Positions 48,833-58,490 are shown, counted from the stretch's first letter. The stretch: DNA of 64,000 bases from Propionivibrio soli (GCF_025770765.1 NZ_JANZKY010000011.1:124001-188000); one strand, 5' to 3'. The notes: a model not told the origin generated them from the letters alone. Translations and numbers: made by a program.

Positions 48833-50350
48833 ATGTCAGGTATGCCGCTTCTTTCACTTGCCATCTGGGTTCCGATCGGCTTCGGTGCTCTGGTGTTAGC
48901 AACTGGATCTGATCGTAATGCGCCACTCGCCCGCATGCTGGCCTTGCTTGGCGCAGTCGCCGGGTTGGTCGTGACGATTCCGCTATACACGAACTTCGAT
49001 CTGGCGACGCCGGCAATGCAATTCGTCGAGCTAAAGAACTGGATTCCTCGATTTAATATCAATTACCACCTCGGGGTTGACGGTATCTCGATGCTGTTCG
49101 TCATCCTGAACAGCTTCATCACGATTATCGTCGTGCTCGCCGGATGGCAGGTGATCGGGAGTAAGGTAGCCCAATACAACGCGGCGTTCCTGATTATGTC
49201 GGGCCTGATGAACGGCATTTTCGCGTCGCTCGACGGTATTCTGTTCTACGTCTTCTTTGAGGCGTCACTGATCCCGTTGTACCTGATTATCGGTGTGTGG
49301 GGTGGTCCGCGGCGTGTGTATGCGGCGTTCAAGTTCTTCTTGTTTACGCTGATGGGCTCCTTGCTGTTCATGATTTCACTGATCTACCTCTACGTGGAAT
49401 CAGGAAGCTTTTCGATTCTCGACTGGCACCGTATGCCGCTCGGAATGGTTCAGCAGATGTGGATTTTCCTGGCGCTGCTGGTGGCCTTCGCTGTCAAGGT
49501 GCCGATGTGGCCGGTCCATACGTGGTTGCCGGACGCACACGTGGAGGCACCGACCGGCGGCTCTATAGTCCTTGCCGCTATCGCCCTGAAACTTGGCGCG
49601 TACGGATTTCTGCGATTCTCGTTACCGATTGCTCCGGATGCGTCGCAACAGCTCTCAGGATTCATCGTCGCTCTTTCGCTCATTGCCGTCGTTTACATCG
49701 GTTTCGTCGCTCTAGTTCAAGCCGACATGAAGAAGTTGGTTGCTTATTCATCGATTGCGCACATGGGGTTCGTGACGCTCGGATTCTTCATGTTCGGTGG
49801 GATTGGTAAAGAAGGCAGTCTGGGAGTCGGAAGCACGCTGGGGATGGAAGGGGCGATCGTGCAAATGATCTCCCATGGCTTCGTCGCGGCTGCGATGTTC
49901 TTCTGCATCGGTGTGATGTACGACCGAGTGCATTCGCGCCTCATTGCGGATTACGGTGGCGTTGTTAATACGATGCCTAAGTTCGCCGCCTTCTTCATGT
50001 TGTTCGCGATGGCGAATGCCGGTTTACCTGCAACCTCCGGGTTCGTCGGCGAATTCATGGTGATTCTGGCCGCAGTCAAGTTCAATTTTTGGGTTGCTGT
50101 GGCTGCCGCGACGACGATGATTCTTGGTGCCGCATATACGCTTTGGATGTACAAACGTGTCGTGTTCGGAGCGGTTGGGAACCACCACGTGGCTGAACTC
50201 ACAGACATCAATGCGCGGGAGTTCTTCATTCTCGTCCTGCTGGCACTCGGTGCTCTAGGTATGGGCCTCTATCCCCAACCGTTTACTGAAGTCATGCACA
50301 GTTCAGTGAACGAACTGCTGCGCCACGTTGCCGTAAGCAAGATCCTATAA
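48833..50350 (+). CDS. nuoM: NADH:quinone oxidoreductase subunit M
   Basis: 505-residue antiporter-like membrane subunit. The proton-path glutamate is in YVFFEASLIPLYLIIGVWGG; the lysine motif is AFAVKVPMWPVHTWLPDAHVEAPTGGSIVLAAIALKLGAYGFLRFSLP. DMKKLVAYSSIAHMGFVTLG completes the family pattern. Normal length. Confidence 0.97.
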   Translation: MSGMPLLSLAIWVPIGFGALVLATGSDRNAPLARMLALLGAVAGLVVTIPLYTNFDLATPAMQFVELKNWIPRFNINYHLGVDGISMLFVILNSFITIIVVLAGWQVIGSKVAQYNAAFLIMSGLMNGIFASLDGILFYVFFEASLIPLYLIIGVWGGPRRVYAAFKFFLFTLMGSLLFMISLIYLYVESGSFSILDWHRMPLGMVQQMWIFLALLVAFAVKVPMWPVHTWLPDAHVEAPTGGSIVLAAIALKLGAYGFLRFSLPIAPDASQQLSGFIVALSLIAVVYIGFVALVQADMKKLVAYSSIAHMGFVTLGFFMFGGIGKEGSLGVGSTLGMEGAIVQMISHGFVAAAMFFCIGVMYDRVHSRLIADYGGVVNTMPKFAAFFMLFAMANAGLPATSGFVGEFMVILAAVKFNFWVAVAAATTMILGAAYTLWMYKRVVFGAVGNHHVAELTDINAREFFILVLLALGALGMGLYPQPFTEVMHSSVNELLRHVAVSKIL

Positions 50351-50362
50351 CTGGTATCCGCT

Positions 50363-51856
50363 ATGACGCTTGCTGATTTGCAATTCCTACCGCCCGACCT
50401 GCGCTTGGCCAGCGCGGAAATCTTTGTTGCAGCAATGGCCTGTTTGATCATGTTGGCGGACTTGTTCGTGAGGGACAAGAAGCGCACGGCGACCTTCGTG
50501 CTTACGCAACTGACGCTTCTTGGGGCGATAGTCGTCACGTTCTATACGAGTTCGGGGAACGTTCTCTATACGTTCAGCAACATGTACGTCGGTGACTTGA
50601 TGGGCGACATGTTGAAACTGGCGCTCTACCTGACTGTCATCGTCATCCTCTTCTATTCGCGGGGTTACATCAACGATCGGCCGCAGATGGCCCGCGGCGA
50701 GTTCTACACGCTGACGCTTTTTGCAACGCTGGGCATGATGGTGATGGTTTCCGCCAATCACTTTCTTACCGTTTTCATCGGCATCGAATTACTTTCGCTG
50801 TCGTTGTATGCGCTGGTAGCGATTAACCGCGATTCAGTCGCGGCGACCGAAGCTGCGATGAAGTATTTCGTTCTCGGTTCTTTGGCATCCGGTCTTCTCC
50901 TGTATGGGATGTCGATGATCTATGGCGCAACCGGATCGCTGGAGATTTCTGGCATCGCGGAGAGGACTTTCTCCGGGCAATTCAGCCGCACCGCTTTTGT
51001 CTTTGGGTTGGTGTTCCTAGTTGCGGGCATTGCTTTCAAACTCGGTGTTGTTCCGTTTCATATGTGGATCCCCGACGTTTATCACGGGGCGCCGACGGCG
51101 GTGACGCTGTTCATTGCCAGTGCGCCGAAGATCGCTGCGTTCGCGATTGTCATTCGTGTTCTCGTCAACGGCATGCTGATCGCCTTCCAGGACTGGCAGG
51201 CCATGTTGTTGGTGCTTTCGGTTCTGTCAATGGCCGTCGGGAATTTCGCGGCGATTGCGCAAACTAACTTGAAGCGGATGCTGGCTTACTCGGCCATCTC
51301 TCACATGGGCTTCATGTTGCTTGGTATGGTGAGCGGCGTCGTCGGTGGTGATCCGGGTTATGCCCTCAGCGCATACAGCTCGGCCATGTTTTACGTGGTG
51401 ACTTATGTGCTGACGACTGCTGGCACGTTCGGCATCATCATGTTGTTGGCCAGAGTGGGGTTCGAGGCAGACGAGATCAGCGACTTTGCGGGACTCAACA
51501 AGCGTAGTCCCTGGTTCGCCGGGATGATGATGATGATGATGTTCTCGCTGGCGGGGATTCCTTTTTTCGTCGGATTCTTCGCTAAGTTCTCGGTGATACA
51601 AGCGGTGGTGGCAGCCGGCAATATCTGGTTGGCGATTGCCGCCGTGTTTTTCTCGCTCGTCGGCGCGTATTACTATCTCCGCGTGGTGAAAGTGATGTAT
51701 TTCGATGCGCCTTCAAGCACGGAGCGCATTGAAGCGACGATGGACGTGAAGGTATTGATGTCGGCCAATGGCTTGGCCGTGGCTTTGCTCGGGATTTTCC
51801 CGAATGCATTAATGACATTCTGCATGTTCGGCCTTTCAAGGTCGATCGGGTTATAG
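50363..51856 (+). CDS. nuoN: NADH:quinone oxidoreductase subunit N
   Basis: 497-residue antiporter-like membrane subunit, last gene of the operon. Conserved stretches are [59 protein letters not shown] and [20 protein letters not shown]. Near residue 390 it has six Met in a row encoded by (ATG)6. A terminator follows 22 bp after the stop codon. Confidence 0.97.
   Translation: MTLADLQFLPPDLRLASAEIFVAAMACLIMLADLFVRDKKRTATFVLTQLTLLGAIVVTFYTSSGNVLYTFSNMYVGDLMGDMLKLALYLTVIVILFYSRGYINDRPQMARGEFYTLTLFATLGMMVMVSANHFLTVFIGIELLSLSLYALVAINRDSVAATEAAMKYFVLGSLASGLLLYGMSMIYGATGSLEISGIAERTFSGQFSRTAFVFGLVFLVAGIAFKLGVVPFHMWIPDVYHGAPTAVTLFIASAPKIAAFAIVIRVLVNGMLIAFQDWQAMLLVLSVLSMAVGNFAAIAQTNLKRMLAYSAISHMGFMLLGMVSGVVGGDPGYALSAYSSAMFYVVTYVLTTAGTFGIIMLLARVGFEADEISDFAGLNKRSPWFAGMMMMMMFSLAGIPFFVGFFAKFSVIQAVVAAGNIWLAIAAVFFSLVGAYYYLRVVKVMYFDAPSSTERIEATMDVKVLMSANGLAVALLGIFPNALMTFCMFGLSRSIGL
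51524..51541 (+). repeat. (ATG)6 trinucleotide run inside nuoN
   Basis: Six tandem ATG codons encode six Met at the start of a membrane helix. Slippage here would change length by whole codons and not shift the frame. Confidence 0.9.
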
Positions 51857-51878
51857 AATCCCGAGAGAAGGCATACGG

Positions 51879-51904
51879 CGCCCCGCCTTGGCGGGGCGTT
51901 TTTC
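51879..51904 (+). terminator. Terminator of the nuo operon, just before the Nudix start
   Basis: CGCCCCGC and GCGGGGCG form an 8-bp GC-only stem around CTTG, followed by five T and a C. The T-tract ends 14 bp before the Nudix ATG and abuts its ribosome-binding site (GGAG), so expression of the Nudix gene depends on read-through or an unseen internal promoter. Confidence 0.88.
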
Positions 51905-51917
51905 ATTGGAGAACGGT

Positions 51918-52490
51918 ATGGGCAGCAAGTCGTCAGAACTTCATCCGCATCTGCACGAGACTCAGATCGAGGGAAGCCAAATCTATAAAGGGAAGTTGCT
52001 CGACGTTCGCCGGGACCGAGTTCGCTTGCCGGATGGCCAGGAGGGTACCCGCGAGTACATCGTCCACCAGGGCGCGGTCGTCGTCATTCCAATTACCGAC
52101 GCCGGCAAGCTGATGCTGGTCAGGCAGTTCCGGTATCCTTTGGGGGAGGTTTTCGTTGAGTTTCCCGCTGGCAAGATTGATCCGGGCGAAGACATACTGA
52201 CGACCGGCCAGCGCGAGTTCTTGGAGGAAACCGGGCACGTGGCGAACGAGTGGCGCTACCTGGGCGTCATGCATCCTTGTGTCGGCTATTCGAACGAACG
52301 GATTGAGATATTTCTTGCACGCGACATCGAGCATAAGTCGGAACAGCAGCTAGACCATGGCGAGTTCGTCGATGTTCTGGAAATGGAACTCGATGAGGCG
52401 ATTGCAGCGGTTCGTGCCGGTGAAATCACGGATAGCAAAACGATCACCGGGCTGATGTGGGCGGAGAAGGTCTTACGCTCCGACTGGTAA
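51918..52490 (+). CDS. Nudix hydrolase, ADP-ribose pyrophosphatase type
   Basis: 190-residue enzyme that probably splits ADP-ribose or a similar nucleoside diphosphate sugar. The Nudix box is complete (G at PAGKIDPGE, then REFLEETG). The surrounding IYKGKLLDVRRDRVRLPDG, VRQFRYPLGEVFVEFPAGKI and HPCVGYSNERIEIFLARD match the NudF/ADPRase subfamily. The start at 51918 has TTGGAG in place. Its last 18 bp overlap the 3' end of the opposite-strand GGDEF-EAL gene. Confidence 0.92.
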   Translation: MGSKSSELHPHLHETQIEGSQIYKGKLLDVRRDRVRLPDGQEGTREYIVHQGAVVVIPITDAGKLMLVRQFRYPLGEVFVEFPAGKIDPGEDILTTGQREFLEETGHVANEWRYLGVMHPCVGYSNERIEIFLARDIEHKSEQQLDHGEFVDVLEMELDEAIAAVRAGEITDSKTITGLMWAEKVLRSDW

Positions 52491-54368
52491 CGCCGATTCC
52501 GTCCGGGCCGTGGCGTACGCGATCAAGTCCCGGGTCGAAACCGGGCGGCTGAGCAGGAACCCCTGCAGATAGTCGCAACCGCTGGAGGCAAGGAAATCCG
52601 CTTGGGCTTCCGTCTCGACGCCCTCGGCAATTACCGCGATACCGAGCGCTTTGGACATCTGAATCACGGCTGTTACGATCGCGGCGTTTTCGGTATCCGC
52701 CGGCAGGTGTTGAATGAATTGGCGGTCGATCTTCAGAGTGCTGACATCGAACCGCTTAAGATAGCCGAGGGACGAATAGCCGCTGCCGAAGTCGTCGATG
52801 GCAAGCGTGAAACCCGCTTGGCGGAGGGCATTCAGGACTTGGGAGCCGCTCTCGTTCATCAAAGTGCTCTCGGTCAGCTCGAACTGAAAGCGCTCCTCGC
52901 GTTCACCATGCTGTTCGATGGTCTGGCGTATCTGCTCGACCACAATATTTCCGCGCGTCAATTCGCGTGGCGAGACGTTGACGGCGACCTTTGGAATGTC
53001 GAGGCCTTGAGCTCGCATTTCGGCCAAATCGGTACAGATCCTGTTCAACAGCCATTGCCCCAGGTCGACAATCAGGCCGGATTTCTCGGCCACTGGGATG
53101 AACTCCCCTGGGCTGACGATTGTGCCGTTGGCCATGGTCCAGCGCATCAGAGCTTCGACACCAACCAACTCCCGCGTCTTGGCGCTGAGCTGTGGCTGGT
53201 ACGCTACCCAGAGTTCGTCATTGCGGTCCTGAAGCGCTTTGCGCAAACCACCCTCGAGCTCAAGTTCGCTCCGGACCTTGCGATTGATGTCCTCCGAGAA
53301 GAACTGGTATCTATTCTTGCCGTGCGATTTGGCGACATACATTGCCATATCGGACCAGCGTAACAAGGTGTCCGGATCCTCGCCATCGTTGGGCATCATG
53401 GCGAGGCCGATACTGAGGCCGACGTGGCTCGGAATGGGTTCAGTCGGAAACGGCTCCCTCATCGCCGAGATCATATGCGCGGCGACCTTGGCGGCATTCT
53501 CCGGTCCCCCCACGCCGTAAAGAATGGCGGCGAATTCATCGCCACCAACCCGGGCAATCATGTCGGCCGAGCGTATGGAGTGCCGCAGTCGTTCCGCAAT
53601 CATTTGCAAGACTTCGTCACCCGCCTGATGGCCGCAGAGATCATTGACCTTCTTGAAATCGTCGACGTCAATGAAGAGGAGGGCGCCGCATTTCCCCTCT
53701 CGTTTCACGCGACCGACGGCCGATTCCAGTTCGTGTTCGAAGAAACGCCGATTGGGAAGCCCGGTAACTCGGTCGTACAACGCCATTTGATGCAGTTGGC
53801 CCTCGGTATGGGCCATCCTTTTCCGCAGTCCTGCTGTGAAATGGCTGGTTATCAGAAGGGCAAGGGCGCCGATGAGGATAACGCCCACGGCGTACTCGAT
53901 CATATGGCGATACAGTGATCGGTTGGTCACATGTAGGAGCAGGGTGCCTACCGGTGTCCCGTCCTGAATTACTTCCTGGCTGATCGTCTTTGAGAGAAAC
54001 CGTTCCCACCCTGTCCCATAAGCGGTGGTCGGGTCGTAGGCGCTAATGTGCCTTGGGAATACGCCTCGCACGTCACCTTGCGATACGAGCAGGGTACCGT
54101 CGGCTCGGTACAATGCCGCGTTCAGGATGCGCGGTGTCATCTCGATTGCGGAGAGGATTTCTCGAGCCGCTTTTTCATCGTTGAATACAAGCGCCGCAGA
54201 ACTGTTGGCCCCGATGATCGACGCTTCCGTGTGCAGTTCTTCGAGCAGCTGACGGCGACCGGAAACAAATTGGTAAGCCATCAGCAGAACAAAGGCGACG
54301 AGCAACGCGATGCCGGCGGTGAGCAGGGTCGCTTTCCTGGAATGCTGAGGGTTTGTGGCGATGTCCAT
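52473..54368 (-). CDS. YfiN-like membrane sensor: CHASE8-GGDEF-EAL
   Basis: 631-residue inner-membrane protein. A helix (about 14-36), a periplasmic CHASE8-like domain (40-150; ANSSAALVFNDEKAAREILSAI is the marker) and a second helix (158-176) lead through a short coiled coil to GGDEF. The cyclase motif GGDEF (275-279) and inhibitory RSAD site are intact. An EAL domain follows with EALMRW (405-410), FELTES, AIDDFGSGYSSL and KIDRQFI, all in place. YfiN/DgcN of Pseudomonas and E. coli has CHASE8 and GGDEF but no EAL. The periplasmic inhibitor YfiR is encoded just upstream, two bases away, so control by YfiR is inferred. Confidence 0.93.
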   Translation of the reverse strand: MDIATNPQHSRKATLLTAGIALLVAFVLLMAYQFVSGRRQLLEELHTEASIIGANSSAALVFNDEKAAREILSAIEMTPRILNAALYRADGTLLVSQGDVRGVFPRHISAYDPTTAYGTGWERFLSKTISQEVIQDGTPVGTLLLHVTNRSLYRHMIEYAVGVILIGALALLITSHFTAGLRKRMAHTEGQLHQMALYDRVTGLPNRRFFEHELESAVGRVKREGKCGALLFIDVDDFKKVNDLCGHQAGDEVLQMIAERLRHSIRSADMIARVGGDEFAAILYGVGGPENAAKVAAHMISAMREPFPTEPIPSHVGLSIGLAMMPNDGEDPDTLLRWSDMAMYVAKSHGKNRYQFFSEDINRKVRSELELEGGLRKALQDRNDELWVAYQPQLSAKTRELVGVEALMRWTMANGTIVSPGEFIPVAEKSGLIVDLGQWLLNRICTDLAEMRAQGLDIPKVAVNVSPRELTRGNIVVEQIRQTIEQHGEREERFQFELTESTLMNESGSQVLNALRQAGFTLAIDDFGSGYSSLGYLKRFDVSTLKIDRQFIQHLPADTENAAIVTAVIQMSKALGIAVIAEGVETEAQADFLASSGCDYLQGFLLSRPVSTRDLIAYATARTESALPVGA

Positions 54369-54370
54369 AG

Positions 54371-54919
54371 TTACTCGATCACTTGCCGCGCCAGACGCAG
54401 CGCCTTCGAGCTTACGCGCAGTCCCGCCTTCTGTGTTGGGCGAAGGTCAATGTCGAAGACGATCCGCTCGGAAACGAGTTCGAGGTTGATCATGATCCCT
54501 CGCTCAAGGTATTCAGGCGAATCACCTGTCAGCAATACGGCTTTGGGCCGTGCTTCGCCGACCGTCTTGGCGAGGGCAGCACCGTCAGCGGGCGAAAAAT
54601 AGTAGGCGTGACAGGCGGATAGGTTTTCGACATTCGTCTGCGTGACCCTGAGTGTTTTCCCTTTGATTGTTTTTCCATCCAGTCGGGCAAGCGCCGAGGC
54701 GACAGGGCTGCTACTTGAATAGCAGACCCGGAGAAGATCGGACCGAAGTGCGCTTTCCGAAGGCCATTCAACGAAAAGAAGCATGTTCGCAATAATCGCC
54801 GCTTTCAACTCGGGCTCGGATGCTTGCGGCGATGTCTGCGCGGTCGCCTGCCCGACCCATAACAGCACGCAGGCAAGTACCGCGCCGGCGTGCCGAAATA
54901 GGTAAGGGAGAACGCGCAT
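54371..54919 (-). CDS. YfiR-family periplasmic protein (DUF4154)
   Basis: 182-residue exported protein. The signal peptide ends near ATAQT; then ELKAAIIANMLLFVEWPSES, LRVCYSSSSP, GKTLRVTQTNVENLSACHAYYFSP, AVLLTGDSPEYLERGIMINLELVSERIVFDIDL and KALRLARQVIE follow the DUF4154 pattern. The two cysteines in RVCYS and SACHA correspond to the conserved disulphide pair of YfiR; the second Pseudomonas disulphide is absent. In P. aeruginosa YfiR binds and silences the YfiN periplasmic domain and responds to redox or envelope signals. It sits between the TonB receptor (3 bp) and the CHASE8 protein (2 bp). Confidence 0.9.
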   Translation of the reverse strand: MRVLPYLFRHAGAVLACVLLWVGQATAQTSPQASEPELKAAIIANMLLFVEWPSESALRSDLLRVCYSSSSPVASALARLDGKTIKGKTLRVTQTNVENLSACHAYYFSPADGAALAKTVGEARPKAVLLTGDSPEYLERGIMINLELVSERIVFDIDLRPTQKAGLRVSSKALRLARQVIE

Positions 54920-54922
54920 ATG

Positions 54923-56935
54923 TTAGAGGCCGAGTGTCCAACGCACGTGGAACTGGCGGCCGTCCTGCTCGATCGCATGCTGAATGAGACTCGCCGTCGC
55001 CGGGTCGTGGTAGTGCTTATCGCCTAGGTTATTGACGACCAAGCTGATTTGCCCGAGTCTCGCATCCGTCCGTGTGGACACGGCAAGATTCGCGATGCCG
55101 TAACCCGGCACCGGTCCATTGACGCCCTTACGCGAAGAGACCCCGAGCATTTCCCCCGAGGCGGTCCAGCCGCCCCAGAGCGGAATACCGAAGATCAGTT
55201 TCCCCATCCGCTGGGGCGAATCCACGAGCCCGGTGCCGTCTTCGACGCGACTGCGCTGCCAAGCAACGCTGCCCCGGAGACGCAAGCCGGAAGCCCAGTG
55301 ATTTTCTGCATCAAGTTCAACGCCGCGCGATCGGATCATCGCTTGGTTCGTATACGTTGAAACGCCGGAAGCATCCGTTGTCTGATCGATGAGGTGCTGG
55401 ATCCGGCTGGAATAGAGGCTCAGTCCTACGCGCCCGTTCTGCCCGAACCGGTAAGCGCTGGCAAGTTCGGCCGTGCTTACACGCTCCGGTGAAAGGTTCG
55501 GATTTGCAGCCTGAGTAACGTTTTGATCGTTGTAAAAGCGTTCGTAGGCATTCGGGACACGGAATGCTCGGCCGCCCATCGCCTTCAAGGTCAAGCGGTT
55601 CGTCGCTTGCCAGATCAGCGCTACACGTGGCGACGTCTCCGGCTCAAAGTCTTTCGTTCGATCGTGCCTGAGGCCAATATTGAGTCGCCAATCCGGCTGG
55701 AATTGCCACTCGTCCTGAACGAACGCGCTGATCGTCCGAGAAGGGTCGTTGGTGTTGAGGATCGACGTGTAAGGCGCAACTTCAAAGTAACGCTGTTCCA
55801 GTTGCCAATTCCACTGCGAGTCGACGCCAAACATCAGTTTGTGTTTAGGAATTGCGGTATATGCCAGATGGAACTCTCCCCCGTACCACCGGGCGACAGC
55901 GCGGTCGCGAGTGTTACTCAGCGGGGTGTAGTTATAGTTACCATCGTAACGGTATCCGCCAGTGAACAAGCGATAGGATGGTTGCCATCCACGCTCGGTG
56001 TCACCGTCGTAGCGCAGTTCGAGCAGGCGATACTCGTCGCGCGCCCAGGTACCCGATTCGCCGAAGGTCGTCTCGTAAGGTGCGGTTGGCAGGTCTTTTT
56101 TTCGAGAGCTGAAGTTGCCGGTTAAGCGCCAATTTCCGAACCGCAGCTTGGCATAGGCTTTTTCGTAGTGTTCGCCATCGAGCCCTCGGGCATGGCCGTC
56201 AGTCACGCCATTGTCGTATTCCGGAAAATACAGATCAGCACCTTCCGCTTTGTATGCCGATACACCGAGGAACCACTCGCGGTCTCCATCGAGCCGTTCA
56301 CCGGCTACCACTCCTGCCCGCTTGCTGCCGAACGATCCTGCGTCCAACGTGACGCGGGCTCCGTTGATGTCGCCGCCGTCCAGCATGATCGTGTTCACCG
56401 TGCCGAAGAGCGCGTTCGACCCGTACACGGCAGACGCCGGACCGGACACGAATTCCAGCCGCTTGACCCAGTCGATCTCTATCGGCGATTCGTTACCGAA
56501 CAATGCTTGATCGAAGAGAGGGTCATTACGCCGCGCTCCATCGGTCAGCAACAGCAAGCGTGACCCATAGTCGCCGGGACGATTCAAACCTCGTACACCG
56601 AGATAGGTGTACGTCCTGTCGTTGCTTGAATATACACCCGGTACCGTTACCAGCGCCTCGGCAAGGTTGCGGTATCCCCGTTGGCGCAGTTCCTCTTCAC
56701 CGATCACCGTCACCGTCGCCGGCGCTTCGGTTGTCGATTGCTCGAACCGCGAGGCGCTGACCACGGTAACCTGGAGCAACTCTTCCAGACCGAGGTCAGC
56801 CAGACTTTCCGAGCTGGCGGCCGGCGTAGCGAAAGATACGGCCGGCAGAAGTGCCGCAACAAAGCTGGCGATCTTACGTACCTGCATCCTCGGTTGTTGT
56901 TGATTTCGCGGTTTGAGGCGGGGCAATCGGCACAT
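54923..56935 (-). CDS. TonB-dependent outer-membrane receptor of the YfiR operon
   Basis: 670-residue outer-membrane receptor. After a signal peptide ending near SFATPA comes LADLGLEELLQVTVVSASRFEQSTTEAPATVTVIGEEELRQRGYRNLAEALVTVPGV, the TonB box and plug domain, then NDRTYTYLGVRGLNRPGDYGSRLLLLTDG and a 22-strand-type barrel ending HVRWTLGL with a terminal aromatic/Leu pattern. The start at 56935 has GGGAGGACAGGAT; a later ATG at 56887 lacks a spaced ribosome site. The ligand is unknown; the plug lacks features that would distinguish iron, cobalamin or sugar receptors. It is the first gene of the operon with YfiR and the CHASE8 protein. Confidence 0.92.
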   Translation of the reverse strand: MCRLPRLKPRNQQQPRMQVRKIASFVAALLPAVSFATPAASSESLADLGLEELLQVTVVSASRFEQSTTEAPATVTVIGEEELRQRGYRNLAEALVTVPGVYSSNDRTYTYLGVRGLNRPGDYGSRLLLLTDGARRNDPLFDQALFGNESPIEIDWVKRLEFVSGPASAVYGSNALFGTVNTIMLDGGDINGARVTLDAGSFGSKRAGVVAGERLDGDREWFLGVSAYKAEGADLYFPEYDNGVTDGHARGLDGEHYEKAYAKLRFGNWRLTGNFSSRKKDLPTAPYETTFGESGTWARDEYRLLELRYDGDTERGWQPSYRLFTGGYRYDGNYNYTPLSNTRDRAVARWYGGEFHLAYTAIPKHKLMFGVDSQWNWQLEQRYFEVAPYTSILNTNDPSRTISAFVQDEWQFQPDWRLNIGLRHDRTKDFEPETSPRVALIWQATNRLTLKAMGGRAFRVPNAYERFYNDQNVTQAANPNLSPERVSTAELASAYRFGQNGRVGLSLYSSRIQHLIDQTTDASGVSTYTNQAMIRSRGVELDAENHWASGLRLRGSVAWQRSRVEDGTGLVDSPQRMGKLIFGIPLWGGWTASGEMLGVSSRKGVNGPVPGYGIANLAVSTRTDARLGQISLVVNNLGDKHYHDPATASLIQHAIEQDGRQFHVRWTLGL

Positions 56936-57341
56936 ATCCTGTCCTCCCTGACGCGGCTTGGCTCGTGAGTTGAGGGCAGTGGGGGCGCATGTCATCGACA
57001 CGCCACAATCGCGGCGCGACCTAAAGAACACCGAAGGTTCGATACGTGCAATTTATGGACGATCTCAGTTCCACCCGCATCCAAATCGCTTTTCTCGTTT
57101 TTTGCGCGAATTTGGCACGGCCCCTACCCGAATATGTTCATTATACAGCCGCCAATTCCTTCGCTTACGGCTAGCCAAGCAGTGGAAACGCTTGGTGTCA
57201 CGGCGAGTGCGATCGATTCTGCCTTGGGAGCTCATGCTTCGTTTGAGGCTTGAAGGCGGGGGCGCCAATGGGGCGGTACGAGGGAGCGACAGCTGCCTCG
57301 CGTACGGATAACGCTTACCGCCTCGCTCCTTCCCGTCGAAC
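56936..57341. other. Gap between TonB receptor and tssG
   Basis: 406 bp. Both flanking genes are on the minus strand, so the left part should hold the receptor promoter. TATAAT is present on the minus strand at 57140-57145 without a recognisable -35. I see no Fur-like box and no clear terminator for the tss operon. Open frames here have no recognisable product. Confidence 0.4.
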
Positions 57342-58490
57342 TCAGCGGTGTCCGAGCAAGGTGAAACAGACGTCGTCAGCGTGCTTCGATGGGGGTGATG
57401 TGTTTAGCCACGCCGAATAACCGAGTTGTAGGGGGATTTGCTTGGCCTTTTCATAACCAAGTACTGGATGGGGAATGGCGTCTTTCCGGAGGATGAGTTT
57501 CAGGTCGCAATCAAGTGTCAGCCCAACGCAGAATTGCGCGAGTTGTCGCAAAGCGTTCAGACCAGGCTGCCCCGGCAGAAACCGAGCGAACTCCTCTCGA
57601 GAGAGAGGTCCGAGTTCGATGCGCATTTTTGTCTGACGATCCCACAAACGCTCTCCGATGAAAGCCGTTTGTCCCAGCCTACAAGGCCGCCCGTCGAGCG
57701 CGCTTTGCTCAGTGACGGGAAGGGGCACCCAATGGCCGACAAACGACCGAATCGTTGCCTCGATACCGAAGTACCCGCGAATTAATGCCGCGATGTTTAC
57801 CGGCGGAATCGGTCTTTGCGTTAGCAAGCCAGCGTAGTGAATCAGGAATCGATCAGGAATGCCGCCGCCGAGCGATTCGAGGCGCCGTTGCAGATTGGCC
57901 AATCCCACGCCGATCAAATCGAGGATGTTGCGCGAGAATCGATCGTTCTGACTCGCTTCGTAGGGCAGGTAGAAGCGGTGCTTCCGCCATGCCTGGTAGA
58001 AAAGCGCAACGGCCCGATGAGTGAACATATCGAGAAATCGATGCGCCGTAACGTCGCGGAACTGGTTGCGCCGATCGATCAGCATTTCCGTGTACGGGCG
58101 GGGCAGGACGCCGGACGGACCGGTCATTCCCATGAATCCCAAAGTCATATTAAGGCTGCGTGGACCACTTTCCCCCTCCAGCGCATGCGGAGCGTCTTGA
58201 GACGTGGTTTCGTTGGGCGGGGCGTCAGGGAAGGGCGGCGCTTCCCGATTGGGCTGTGTGCGGGTTGCCGGACCATCTTGCCGCGCCCTAACTTCGACGA
58301 TTTCGCTGGCCAGAAATGACAGTGTTAGAGGTGAGCCGAATCGCAGTTGCGCCGGGACGCCAGGTTCTTTCTCACGTGTTCCTTGAGTGAGCGCGAGTAA
58401 CCTGACCGCCTGGAAAAAGCGAAAGTGCGGTCCGTCCGCGCAGATTTCATCGATCAGATCACGAGCGCTTCGCCTGCCCGGGCTGGCCAT
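57342..58490 (-). CDS. tssG: Type VI secretion baseplate subunit TssG
   Basis: 382-residue cytoplasmic baseplate wedge protein. Family features are GPHFRFFQAVRLLAL near residue 22, LRFGSPLTLSFLASEI, LNMTLGFMGMTGPSGVLPRPYTEML and FLDMFTHRAVALFYQAWRKHRF. Length is a little above the usual 330-350. It works with TssE, TssF and TssK. Its start overlaps the 3' end of tssF by 37 bp, so the two are translationally coupled. Last gene of the operon in the window. Confidence 0.95.
   Translation of the reverse strand: MASPGRRSARDLIDEICADGPHFRFFQAVRLLALTQGTREKEPGVPAQLRFGSPLTLSFLASEIVEVRARQDGPATRTQPNREAPPFPDAPPNETTSQDAPHALEGESGPRSLNMTLGFMGMTGPSGVLPRPYTEMLIDRRNQFRDVTAHRFLDMFTHRAVALFYQAWRKHRFYLPYEASQNDRFSRNILDLIGVGLANLQRRLESLGGGIPDRFLIHYAGLLTQRPIPPVNIAALIRGYFGIEATIRSFVGHWVPLPVTEQSALDGRPCRLGQTAFIGERLWDRQTKMRIELGPLSREEFARFLPGQPGLNALRQLAQFCVGLTLDCDLKLILRKDAIPHPVLGYEKAKQIPLQLGYSAWLNTSPPSKHADDVCFTLLGHR

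Noticed and set aside
47985-49016. 343-residue minus-strand open frame across the nuoL/nuoM junction
   Set aside because: Antisense composition artefact over two certain genes.
57032-57341. Hairpin-like CGAGG/CCTCG repeats as terminator of the tss operon
   Set aside because: Stem is short with a long loop and there is no T-tract in the direction of transcription.
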